Shown here piece after piece: positions 15,284 to 22,839 of a DNA stretch of 23,148 bases (within the stretch, counting starts at the first letter, position 1; the number at the start of each line of letters is the position of its first letter). This DNA is from CAZGLR01 sp964526635 (lineage in GTDB: Bacteria; Zixibacteria; MSB-5A5; GN15; JAAZOE01), in assembly GCA_964526635.1 (NCBI GenBank), contig CAZGLR010000048.1, forward strand, positions 1 through 23,148, given 5' to 3'. The position numbers and the translations under genes are program-made. Below the pieces are notes generated by a model. That model did no database searches, had not been told where the DNA came from, and worked only from the letters and a program-made list of their open reading frames with translations.

Positions 15284-15598
15284 TCATTCAATATCCGAGC
15301 CTTCATCCTCCGATAATTCATCGCTGCCCAGAAACATGCCAACCAGCTCCCGCGCTTCCTTTTCGTATTCCGCCGGCACCATAATTTTAAAGGCCCGGAC
15401 CTTGCCCGACTCCAGTGACCGCAACGTCAAACCAGCCGTGCCGAAAAAACCGGCCTGCAAATCAAGTACCGCCGGGATATCGTTTGACCTGAGACCATTG
15501 ACAGCAAACTCAGCCAGAGTTCGATTCGTCTCTTCAGCGACCGCCACCCAGTTCTGGCGGATGTTGGCGTCTTCGTCCGAATTATTTTCAGTAGTCAT
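15284..15598 (-). CDS. DUF2007-like small protein, paralog a
   Basis: The 104-residue soluble, acidic protein has the core WVAVAEETN, NDIPAVLDLQAGFFG and a late MVPAEYEKEA, ending in a Glu/Asp-rich tail. It is a divergent duplicate of the gene that follows 58 bases on. It begins nine bases after the gcvPA stop with only a weak ribosome site (GAG), so translation may be coupled to gcvPA. The family function is unknown. Confidence 0.75.
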   Translation of the reverse strand: MTTENNSDEDANIRQNWVAVAEETNRTLAEFAVNGLRSNDIPAVLDLQAGFFGTAGLTLRSLESGKVRAFKIMVPAEYEKEARELVGMFLGSDELSEDEGSDIE

Positions 15599-15607
15599 TG
15601 GTCAATC

Positions 15608-16972
15608 TCATACTGTCGCTTCACTGGTTTTCGCCGTGCCGGTAATCTCGCTGAGGCATTCGACATATTTTTCACAATCGGCAATTGACACCATCTCCGT
15701 CGCCGCCACCAGCATACGGTTTTTCCACGACGGGAAAAACGCCGACAAGTCAATACCGGCCGCAATACCCTTTTTATGCATACGGTCTATTATCTCACGA
15801 GCCGGAACCGGCGTTTCGACGACAAATTCCTTAAAAAACGGTGCCGGTTGCATCACCGAATAGCCATCGAGGGTCCCGATTTGCCGGGCCAGTTGATGTG
15901 CCCGTTCGGTCGCCAAACGAGCCACTTTCGGCAGGCCATGCTTGCCCATCAAGGACAGGTAGATAGTCGCGGCTGTCGCGCACAGCGCCTGATTAGTGCA
16001 GATATTCGACGTCGCCTTATCGCGGCGAATATGCTGTTCGCGTGTCTGCAGGGTTAACACAAAGCCCGGTTTGCCGTCAACATCCACGGTGCGTGCCGCC
16101 AGACGGCCCGGTATCTTGCGAATAAACTCTTTGCGGCAGGCAAACAATCCCAGCAGCGGCCCCCCGAAATTCATTGGAATACCCAGCGACTGGCCCTCAC
16201 CCACGGCAATATCGGCATTGGAATCAGCCGGTGTCGTAAGTATCGCCAGCGATATCGGGTCAAAGGTTTGGAGGAACAATCCCCTGACCTCATGGATAGC
16301 ACGTTCGACTTCCTCGAGTTCTTCGAGATAACCGAAGAAGTTGGGTTGAGCCATAATGACACAGGCAGTATCCCCGGTGCAGGCGGAAGTTATTGCACCG
16401 ATATCGCTGAGGCAGTCGGATGCCGGCACTGTCACGATTTCAAATTCGCGGCCCGAGAACGTTGTCTTCAGCACGTCACGATACAGCGGATTGACTGTCT
16501 CGGAAATGACGATCTTATTCCGCCCTGTCGCATTGATAGCCAGCATAGCCGCCTCGGTCATTGCCGAAGCGCCATCGTACAGCGACGCATTAGCCACGTC
16601 CATGCCGGTCAGCCGACAGATATGGGTCTGGAATTCATAGATCATCTGCAGGGTACCCTGCGCGACTTCAGCCTGATACGGCGTATAGGCTGTTGCAAAC
16701 TCCGGTCGCAGCGTCAGCGCCCAGACTACCGGAGGCACAAAATGATTGTAAATGCCGCCACCCAGAAAACTCAGATCGCCGGGAACATTTTTCTCGGATA
16801 ATTCCCTCAGATGCCGGATCAACTCCGGTTCACTCAATGCCGGCGGCAAATCCAGCGGATCATGGACACGCAGCGCTTCGGGTATAGTGGCAAACAGGTC
16901 TTCAATCGAATCGACGCCAATCGCCTGGAGCATCTTGCGCTGATCGGCATCGCTATTGGGTATATATGGCAT
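15608..16972 (-). CDS. gcvPA: Glycine decarboxylase subunit 1 (P-protein N-terminal half)
   Basis: The 454-residue protein is the non-PLP-lysine half of the split glycine cleavage P-protein. It starts MPYIPNSDADQRKML, as the family does. It carries 'FLGGGIYNHFVPPVV', 'YTPYQAEVAQGTLQ', 'YDGASAMTEAAMLA', 'GEGQSLGIPMNFGGP' and 'TSNICTNQAL', all standard GcvPA signatures. Length is normal. The nine-base gap after gcvH shows co-translation. Unlike most genomes, gcvPB does not follow directly; three extra genes intervene. Confidence 0.97.
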   Translation of the reverse strand: MPYIPNSDADQRKMLQAIGVDSIEDLFATIPEALRVHDPLDLPPALSEPELIRHLRELSEKNVPGDLSFLGGGIYNHFVPPVVWALTLRPEFATAYTPYQAEVAQGTLQMIYEFQTHICRLTGMDVANASLYDGASAMTEAAMLAINATGRNKIVISETVNPLYRDVLKTTFSGREFEIVTVPASDCLSDIGAITSACTGDTACVIMAQPNFFGYLEELEEVERAIHEVRGLFLQTFDPISLAILTTPADSNADIAVGEGQSLGIPMNFGGPLLGLFACRKEFIRKIPGRLAARTVDVDGKPGFVLTLQTREQHIRRDKATSNICTNQALCATAATIYLSLMGKHGLPKVARLATERAHQLARQIGTLDGYSVMQPAPFFKEFVVETPVPAREIIDRMHKKGIAAGIDLSAFFPSWKNRMLVAATEMVSIADCEKYVECLSEITGTAKTSEATV

Positions 16973-16981
16973 AGATGACTC

Positions 16982-17362
16982 TTAGTCCTCAATCAATTCC
17001 TTATATTGATCCGCGCCCAGCAGGCTGTCGGCCGCACTCGGATCGGCCAGCGTAATTTTGATCATCCAGCCATCCCCATAGGGATCACGGTTAATGACGC
17101 CGGCATCTTCCTCAATGGCGCTGTTGACTTCAGTGACGGTGCCGTCAATGGGTGCGTAGAGTTCTGAAACGGCCTTGACCGCCTCGATGGTACCGAAGGC
17201 GTCGGAAGCCTTGATTTCGGCTCCCTTTTCAGGTAATTCAACAAAAACGATGTCGCCAAGTTCCCCCTGGGCATAGTCGGTGATACCGATTTCGGCTTCA
17301 CTGCCGTTGAGCCGAAGCCATTCATGCTCTTTCGTATATTTCAGATCTTTCGGAATGTTCAC
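16982..17362 (-). CDS. gcvH: Glycine cleavage system H protein (lipoyl carrier)
   Basis: The 126-residue protein carries the lipoyl-lysine in 'GTIEAVKAVSELYAP' (Lys63). Its start 'MNIPKDLKYTKEHEWL' and 'DYAQGELGDIVFVELP' are typical. It shuttles the aminomethyl group between P, T and L proteins. The start is GTG 17362, with GGGAGGA seven bases upstream. The longer frame to 17539 runs into accC and is not used. It lies 13 bases after accC. Confidence 0.96.
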   Translation of the reverse strand: MNIPKDLKYTKEHEWLRLNGSEAEIGITDYAQGELGDIVFVELPEKGAEIKASDAFGTIEAVKAVSELYAPIDGTVTEVNSAIEEDAGVINRDPYGDGWMIKITLADPSAADSLLGADQYKELIED

Positions 17363-17375
17363 AGATCCTCCCGGA

Positions 17376-18770
17376 TTATTCCTTGTCAACCCCTGCTGCC
17401 TCAGCCTCCAGCGGAGGTAACCCGGCTTCTTCCCGCAATTTCGTTTCAATAAATGAGGTATCGAAATTGCCGGCGACGAAATCGGGATGAGCCAGCACCA
17501 ATTTATGAAAATCGATTGTTGTCGGTATGCCCTCGACAATAAATTCCTCGAGTGCGGTCAGAGTTTTTCTGATTGCCTGGTCGCGATCCCGGCCGCGCAC
17601 GATCAACTTACCGATCATAGAGTCATAATACGGCGGAATCTGATATTGCGAATAGGCATGGGTATCGACGCGTACGCCATGACCACCCGGTTGATGGAAC
17701 GTCTCGATACGGCCCGGTGCCGGGCGGAAACCCTGTTTGGGGTCCTCGGCATTAATGCGGCATTCGATGACATGCCCACGGAAGGTGACATCTTCCTGCC
17801 TGATGGTCAATGGTTCGCCGGCGGCGATCTTGATCTGCTCGACGACGATATCGATGCCGGTCAATTCCTCGGTGACCGGGTGCTCGACCTGGACCCGGGT
17901 ATTCATTTCCATGAAATAGAAATAACCAGCGTTATCAACCAGAAATTCAATTGTCCCGGCGCCCCGGTATCCGATCGCCGCCGAACCCTTAATCGCCGCC
18001 TCGCCCATGCGCAGACGCAGATCCGGGGTAACAACCGGTGATGGCGACTCTTCGAGCAGTTTTTGATGACGGCGCTGGATACTGCAGTCACGCTCGCCCA
18101 GATGAATCACATGGCCGTGAGTATCTCCAAGCACCTGTATTTCGACATGATGCGGTTGCACGATGACCTTTTCCACGTACAGCGAATCATCGCCAAAAGC
18201 CGCCTTGGATTCGGCCCGGGCCATATTGTAGGCGGTTTCAAGCTCTTCCGGACGTTTGGCGATACGCATACCGCGACCACCGCCTCCGGCTGATGCCTTT
18301 ATCAGTACCGGATAGCCAACATCTTTGGCGATCCGGGCGACTTCATCCAGATCGCTGACCAGACCAGCGCTGCCGGGCACCGTCGGCACCCCGGCCGCCT
18401 GCATCAGTTCTTTGGCTTTGGCCTTGGCGCCCATCTGACGGATCATCTGGCCGGTCGGACCAATAAAAGTGATTTCGCATTCCTCGCAGATTTCAGCGAA
18501 TTCAGCATTTTCAGCCAGAAAACCATATCCGGGGTGAATGGCTTCGGCGCCGGTTACTTCCGCCGCTGCGATGATTCGTTTGGGATCAAGATACGATAAA
18601 CTCGCCTGAGGCGGGCCGATACAGACATCCTCGTCGGCAAAACGCACATGCAGACTGTCGCGATCGGCTTCACTGTACACCGCCACGGTCTTTACACCGA
18701 GCTGCCGGCATGCGCGTATGACACGCAAGGCTATTTCGCCGCGATTGGCAATCAGTACTTTTGAAAACAC
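17376..18770 (-). CDS. accC: Biotin carboxylase of acetyl-CoA carboxylase
   Basis: The enzyme carboxylates biotin on AccB using ATP and bicarbonate, the first half-reaction of malonyl-CoA synthesis. The 464-residue protein begins 'FSKVLIANRGEIALRVIRA'. The ATP-grasp glycine loop 'KASAGGGGRGM' is at 158-168, and 'FMEMNTRVQVEHPVTE' supplies the metal and bicarbonate site. The start is GTG 18770, with AAAGGAAT upstream. The open frame continues upstream to an ATG at 18896, but that 42-residue extension is not family-like. It heads the glycine cleavage operon instead of following accB directly; pilT and a terminator separate the two. The pyruvate or propionyl-CoA carboxylase biotin carboxylase subunit is a less likely alternative. 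Confidence 0.93.
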   Translation of the reverse strand: MFSKVLIANRGEIALRVIRACRQLGVKTVAVYSEADRDSLHVRFADEDVCIGPPQASLSYLDPKRIIAAAEVTGAEAIHPGYGFLAENAEFAEICEECEITFIGPTGQMIRQMGAKAKAKELMQAAGVPTVPGSAGLVSDLDEVARIAKDVGYPVLIKASAGGGGRGMRIAKRPEELETAYNMARAESKAAFGDDSLYVEKVIVQPHHVEIQVLGDTHGHVIHLGERDCSIQRRHQKLLEESPSPVVTPDLRLRMGEAAIKGSAAIGYRGAGTIEFLVDNAGYFYFMEMNTRVQVEHPVTEELTGIDIVVEQIKIAAGEPLTIRQEDVTFRGHVIECRINAEDPKQGFRPAPGRIETFHQPGGHGVRVDTHAYSQYQIPPYYDSMIGKLIVRGRDRDQAIRKTLTALEEFIVEGIPTTIDFHKLVLAHPDFVAGNFDTSFIETKLREEAGLPPLEAEAAGVDKE

Positions 18771-18883
18771 CGGATTCCTTTCTTCATAAGCTGTTAAACA
18801 TAAACAAATACAGCATACAAGACAACAGGCAAAAAACAATTTTTTGCCATGCCCAGGGAAGAAAGGATTTATCCGGTGATATG
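18771..18883 (-). promoter_or_regulatory. AT-rich leader/promoter region of the accC-gcv operon
   Basis: This is the 5' region between the pilT terminator and accC. On the minus strand TTGTTT is followed after 16 bases by TATGCT, a weak promoter candidate that fits the position. It overlaps the palindrome at 18828-18848. It is too short and lacks the conserved blocks of a glycine riboswitch. Confidence 0.35.
18828..18848. repeat. Perfect AT-rich palindrome upstream of accC
   Basis: GGCAAAAAA and TTTTTTGCC form a perfect nine-base inverted repeat around a three-base centre (CAA). It lies 58 bases before the accC start codon and overlaps the best promoter candidate. It could be a repressor operator for a dimeric regulator, or part of a second terminator. 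Confidence 0.5.
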
Positions 18884-18910
18884 AAAATGGCGCCATATCA
18901 CGGCGCCATT
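18884..18910 (-). terminator. Intrinsic terminator after pilT
   Basis: Three bases beyond the pilT stop, AATGGCGCC pairs with GGCGCCATT on the minus strand over nine perfect base pairs with a seven-base loop. The 3' arm runs into a short TTTT. It separates accB-pilT from accC. Confidence 0.7.
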
Positions 18911-18913
18911 GGC

Positions 18914-20047
18914 TTACTGCAGAAATCGTTCGTTTTCGGGACGGCTGTTTTCCGATTCGTGAGCCGACCAGCGATCCGCCGCGCCGACAATCCCTTTGAT
19001 TCGCATATCGAAATCGTCGCGGTTGGTGGCGTTTTCCATCGCCTCTTCGATACTGATCTTGCCCTGTTTATACAGCGCCATGATCGATTGATCGAATGAC
19101 TGCATGCCATACTGCGCACCCGATTCGATGAGGTCGGGAATATTGCCGAATTTGTCCTGGGTGATAATACAATCGCGAACAGCCGCGGTATTTATCATAA
19201 CTTCGAGCGCCGGGACCATGCCGGGCATATCATGACGGGTGAGAAGCCGCTGACAGACAATCGCCTTGAGCGTGCCGGCCAGAAGCAGACGGATCTGCTG
19301 GTGCTGATGCGGCGGGAAAAAAGATATAATACGGCTGATAGTCTCCATCGTATTGAGCGTATGCAGGGTCGTTAACACCAGATGACCGGTATCAGCAGCA
19401 GTCAGGGCAATTGACATGGTCTCGAGATCGCGCACCTCGCCAATGAGAATGACATCGGGATCCTGACGAAAGGCATGGCGCAGGGCGGTCGCGAAACTTT
19501 CAGTGTCGGATCCTACCTCACGCTGAGCAATGATCGATTTTTTATCCCGGAAGATATATTCGATCGGATCCTCGATTGTCATGATATTCTGGGCATAATT
19601 TTTATTCATCTGCTCGATCATGGCGGCCAGAGTCGTCGACTTGCCCGAACCGGTGGTTCCGGTAATAATAATCAGCCCGCGCCGTTCTTCGGCGATCTTC
19701 TGGATTGTTTCCGGAAGATGCAGCTCCTCGAAACTCGGGATACTGGTGTTGACGGCACGAATCGCAATACCACTGGTACCGCGCTGGCGGAAGAGGTTGA
19801 TTCGAAAACGGCCCAGCTTGGCTACCGATAGGGCCAGGTCCATTTCGTTGCGCTTGATGAATTTTTTATGCTGTTCTTCGTTGAGGATTTGAGACACGAC
19901 TGTCTGCATAGTGTCGACAGTCATCGGTTCGGTTTCAATCTGTTCCAGATTGCCATTGACCCGGATATAGGGTCGAATACCGACGCGAAGGTGAAGATCC
20001 GAAGATTTACGTTTGAGCATTTCGGTCAACATCTGTTTCAGATTCAT
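18914..20047 (-). CDS. pilT: PilT-type type IV pilus retraction ATPase
   Basis: The 377-residue protein has an N-terminal PAS-like domain ('KSSDLHLRVGIRPYIRVNG') and a RecA-like ATPase domain. The ATPase has Walker A GTTGSGKST (130-138), the Asp box 'TIEDPIEYIF', Walker B 'DVILIGEVRD' (198-206) and the His box 'TGHLVLTTLHT' (220-230). All are intact. Family members power disassembly of pili for twitching motility or DNA uptake. No other pilus gene is in the window. GGAGGG lies six bases before ATG 20047. It is 30 bases downstream of accB, so it is probably co-transcribed with it. A PilU-like role is possible. Confidence 0.93.
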   Translation of the reverse strand: MNLKQMLTEMLKRKSSDLHLRVGIRPYIRVNGNLEQIETEPMTVDTMQTVVSQILNEEQHKKFIKRNEMDLALSVAKLGRFRINLFRQRGTSGIAIRAVNTSIPSFEELHLPETIQKIAEERRGLIIITGTTGSGKSTTLAAMIEQMNKNYAQNIMTIEDPIEYIFRDKKSIIAQREVGSDTESFATALRHAFRQDPDVILIGEVRDLETMSIALTAADTGHLVLTTLHTLNTMETISRIISFFPPHQHQQIRLLLAGTLKAIVCQRLLTRHDMPGMVPALEVMINTAAVRDCIITQDKFGNIPDLIESGAQYGMQSFDQSIMALYKQGKISIEEAMENATNRDDFDMRIKGIVGAADRWSAHESENSRPENERFLQ

Positions 20048-20077
20048 CGAACCCTCCTTCGCTCAGCGAAGCGGTTA

Positions 20078-20566
<489 letters not shown>

Positions 20567-20616
20567 AATCGACTCCGGTCTTTCGGATTATACCGAATAA
20601 CATAGGGTGAATCCGG

Positions 20617-21705
20617 CTATAATTCCAGCAATTTTTTCGTCGCCTTATTCAATACAACCGCTCCCTGCGGCCTGACAACAACGTCATCCTCAATCCTGAC
20701 ACCACCCCAGCCGGGTAGGTATATCCCCGGCTCAATCGTTATAACCATATTGGAATCAAGAGTTTGCTCGCCGAGAGGTGAAACCCGGGGCCCGGCGTGC
20801 ACTTCAAGCCCGATACCGTGACCGGTACCATGACCGAAATAATCACCATACCCCGCCCTCTTAATAATATTACGTGAGGCAGCATCGACTTCCTTGCCCG
20901 TCACGCCTTTTTTTACTTTCCGGATCCCGGCCCGCTGCGCTCGAAGCACAATATTATAGATTTTTTTCTGCTTGGCGGTCGCCTTGCCAAGGACAACCGT
21001 CCGGGTAATATCCGAACAATAGCCGTCGTAAAACGCCCCGAAATCAAAGGTGATTAAATCACCTTTCTCCAGCTTTTTCTCCGAGGCTACCCCATGCGGC
21101 AGCGCCGACCGCCAGCCGGATGCCACAATTGTCGAAAACGCCTCCTTCGACGCCCCCAGCATTTTCATCTGATATTCCAGCTCGGCCGCGACCTCTTTCT
21201 CGGCAATCCCCGGCTTTAAAATTCCCAGTATCCGCTCAAAGGCTTCATCGCTAATCGCACAGGCTTTTTTAATCGCATTAATTTCCGAGGCGTCCTTGAT
21301 CAGACCCATGTTTTCGAGAACATCAGTCGTATCGATAAGCAGTGCCTGCGGCATGGCATCCTGGAATTTCTTGCGCTGGGTGACGGTCAGGCGGGCCGCT
21401 TCGACCATCACGCGAACGTTTTTGGCCTGCATTTCTTTAAGCTCGGCAACCGACTTGAAATAATCCTTTGTCTGCACAAACGTCGCGCCAGTCACCTCTG
21501 ATTTGACCTGTTCGGAATAGCGGGAGTCGGTGATAAAATACGCCTTCCCTGGTGTCACAACCACGACTGCCGTCGAACCGGAAAAACCGGTCAGATACCG
21601 CACCCCGCTGTGATGCGCCGAGTCCGAATCGAGAATCGCCACAATCGCAGCATCGAAATTTTCTGCTTTCAAATATTTTCGAAAGGCATCAAGGTGTTTT
21701 TTCAT
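20617..21705 (-). CDS. M24 metallopeptidase, Xaa-Pro aminopeptidase/dipeptidase type
   Basis: The 362-residue protein has an N-terminal creatinase-like domain (about 1-130) and a pita-bread catalytic domain. The five metal ligands are in place: Asp221 (FDFG), Asp232 (CSDITR), His296 (GTGHGIGL), Glu325 (TIEPGIY) and Glu339 (RIEDD). His204 (LPHG) and the following GHG segment complete the active site. It should release an N-terminal residue preceding proline, or cleave Xaa-Pro dipeptides; sequence alone does not settle which. ATG 21705 has AAAGGA upstream and overlaps the TPR gene by 17 bases, so the two are co-translated. accB follows 50 bases on. Confidence 0.93.
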   Translation of the reverse strand: MKKHLDAFRKYLKAENFDAAIVAILDSDSAHHSGVRYLTGFSGSTAVVVVTPGKAYFITDSRYSEQVKSEVTGATFVQTKDYFKSVAELKEMQAKNVRVMVEAARLTVTQRKKFQDAMPQALLIDTTDVLENMGLIKDASEINAIKKACAISDEAFERILGILKPGIAEKEVAAELEYQMKMLGASKEAFSTIVASGWRSALPHGVASEKKLEKGDLITFDFGAFYDGYCSDITRTVVLGKATAKQKKIYNIVLRAQRAGIRKVKKGVTGKEVDAASRNIIKRAGYGDYFGHGTGHGIGLEVHAGPRVSPLGEQTLDSNMVITIEPGIYLPGWGGVRIEDDVVVRPQGAVVLNKATKKLLEL

Positions 21706-22333
21706 TGCTGGTGTCCTTTATTCCGCGCATTTGGCGAACAGTCTGCAACTTTTCCGCGATACGATTGGAATAGCCCGATTCGAGAAGACGGTTATACACT
21801 TCTTCCGCCAGTTGATAATACCCCTGATCCCGGTAAATATCGGCGACAGTCTCGGTTACAAAGGCCGGTTCACGCAACCGTGGCTTGATCTTCCGTTCCG
21901 TCTTCTCTTCCCCGCGTCGCAGGGTCAAAGTATGCGTCTTTTCGGTGTGCTCGCGCGGCCAGGGCGATGAGACACACTCGCAATACGGATCAAGTTCCAT
22001 CACCCGTCGATAATATGCCGCCGCCGCGGCTTCTTCGCCCTTTTGAAAATACAAATCACCTATGTATTTCAGCGCCACAAGATGCAATGGATCACGCCGC
22101 AACACTTCCTTGAACTGCTCCAGCGCATCATCGAATTGACCGGCGTGATAATAGGCCCGGGCCAGAACTATACGACCCGAAACCATATGCGGCTGACTTT
22201 CGAGCATACGCCGGCAGTACTCAACCGTCCTGGCGTATTTCTTTTCCTCAAAATAACGCCATGCGACAGCCGGCCAGAAACCGCTGTCGGCCAGTGTTGC
22301 TTCAGTATTCATTGTATCGTCGACTTTGTCCAT
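21689..22333 (-). CDS. TPR-repeat protein
   Basis: The 214-residue soluble protein has no signal peptide. TPR units are visible at about 20-55 ('WRYFEEKKYARTVEYCRRML'), 55-88 ('AYYHAGQFDDALEQFKEVL') and 88-120 ('GDLYFQKGEEAAAAAYYRR'). One more lies near the end ('YRDQGYYQLAEEVYNRLLES'). A charged linker with no repeat character separates the last unit. Such proteins act as scaffolds; the partner is unknown. It overlaps the peptidase gene and probably opens the operon. The ribosome site for ATG 22333 is weak (GAGAT), and ATG seven codons later is an alternative. Confidence 0.8.
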   Translation of the reverse strand: MDKVDDTMNTEATLADSGFWPAVAWRYFEEKKYARTVEYCRRMLESQPHMVSGRIVLARAYYHAGQFDDALEQFKEVLRRDPLHLVALKYIGDLYFQKGEEAAAAAYYRRVMELDPYCECVSSPWPREHTEKTHTLTLRRGEEKTERKIKPRLREPAFVTETVADIYRDQGYYQLAEEVYNRLLESGYSNRIAEKLQTVRQMRGIKDTSNEKTP

Positions 22334-22347
22334 GTTGATCTCGCAGA

Positions 22348-22378
22348 ATAGTACCGGCCAAAAACTAAGTCAAGTCAA
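22348..22378 (-). promoter_or_regulatory. Possible promoter of the TPR-peptidase-accB-pilT operon
   Basis: Overlapping TTGACT boxes (22378-22373 and 22373-22368) precede TACTAT (22353-22348) on the minus strand. Spacings are 19 and 14 bases, both off the 17-base optimum. It is in the right place in the divergent spacer (22334-22516), but the match is imperfect. Confidence 0.3.
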
Positions 22379-22450
22379 TTCACCCGAAGTCTTCCCGATC
22401 AAAACTGGGGCTGCTTTGTAGATAATTGCTGTTTCAGCGGGAACCGCGCC

Positions 22451-22480
22451 TTGATTTCTGCATTTGTATATATAATTATA
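22451..22480 (+). promoter_or_regulatory. Possible promoter of the CDGSH gene
   Basis: TTGATT (22451-22456) is followed by an AT-rich stretch holding TATAAT (22471, 14-base spacing), TAATTA (16) and ATTATA (18). It would give a short 5' untranslated region before the AAGGAG of the CDGSH gene. Confidence 0.45.
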
Positions 22481-22516
22481 CGGTTCGACGCAGTTTTCAT
22501 CGACAAGGAGTACGTA

Positions 22517-22759
22517 ATGGCCAAACCGACAATCGCTTTCCGCGAACCCAAAAACATGGAACTCAAACCGGGCACGTACTTCTGGTGCGCCTGCGGCCGC
22601 TCCAAAACACAGCCAATGTGCGATGGCTCCCATTCCGGGACCGACTTTCAGCCGCTCTGCTTCGAAATCACCGAAGCCAAACCGGTCTGGCTGTGCCAGT
22701 GCAAACATACCAAAAATCCGCCATATTGCGATGGCTCCCACAAGGATTGCGGCGAATAA
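22517..22759 (+). CDS. Tandem CDGSH iron-sulfur protein
   Basis: The 80-residue protein contains two complete CDGSH zinc-finger-type [2Fe-2S] motifs: Cys24, Cys26, Cys35, His39 and Cys60, Cys62, Cys71, His75. Each has the mitoNEET-like C-x-C-x8-CDGSH arrangement, so it should bind two clusters with one histidine ligand each. Bacterial members are linked with redox or iron-sulfur handling, but the exact reaction is not known. ATG 22517 has AAGGAG at seven bases. The frame extends upstream to 22451 but that part is not family-like. A ferritin-like gene follows 80 bases on. Confidence 0.93.
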   Translation: MAKPTIAFREPKNMELKPGTYFWCACGRSKTQPMCDGSHSGTDFQPLCFEITEAKPVWLCQCKHTKNPPYCDGSHKDCGE

Positions 22760-22839
22760 AGCCAAAAGAACTTGAACCGCCTTTATCTTCGCCGTATGTT
22801 ATATCAAAGACAATCTGACTCGAAGATACGGAGACAACC

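Noticed and set aside
18771..18883. Glycine riboswitch before the accC-gcv operon
   Set aside because: The leader is only about 110 bases, AT-rich, and lacks the conserved aptamer blocks of glycine riboswitches.
18771..18896. N-terminal hydrophobic extension of AccC from ATG 18896
   Set aside because: Biotin carboxylases are cytoplasmic and start at the 'FSKVLIANRGE' position. The extension overlaps the pilT terminator.
20587..20592. TATAAT on the minus strand before accB as a promoter
   Set aside because: The -10 box is perfect but the hexamer 17 bases upstream (CGGATT) is unlike a -35 element, and accB is probably in an operon. Not listed as a feature.
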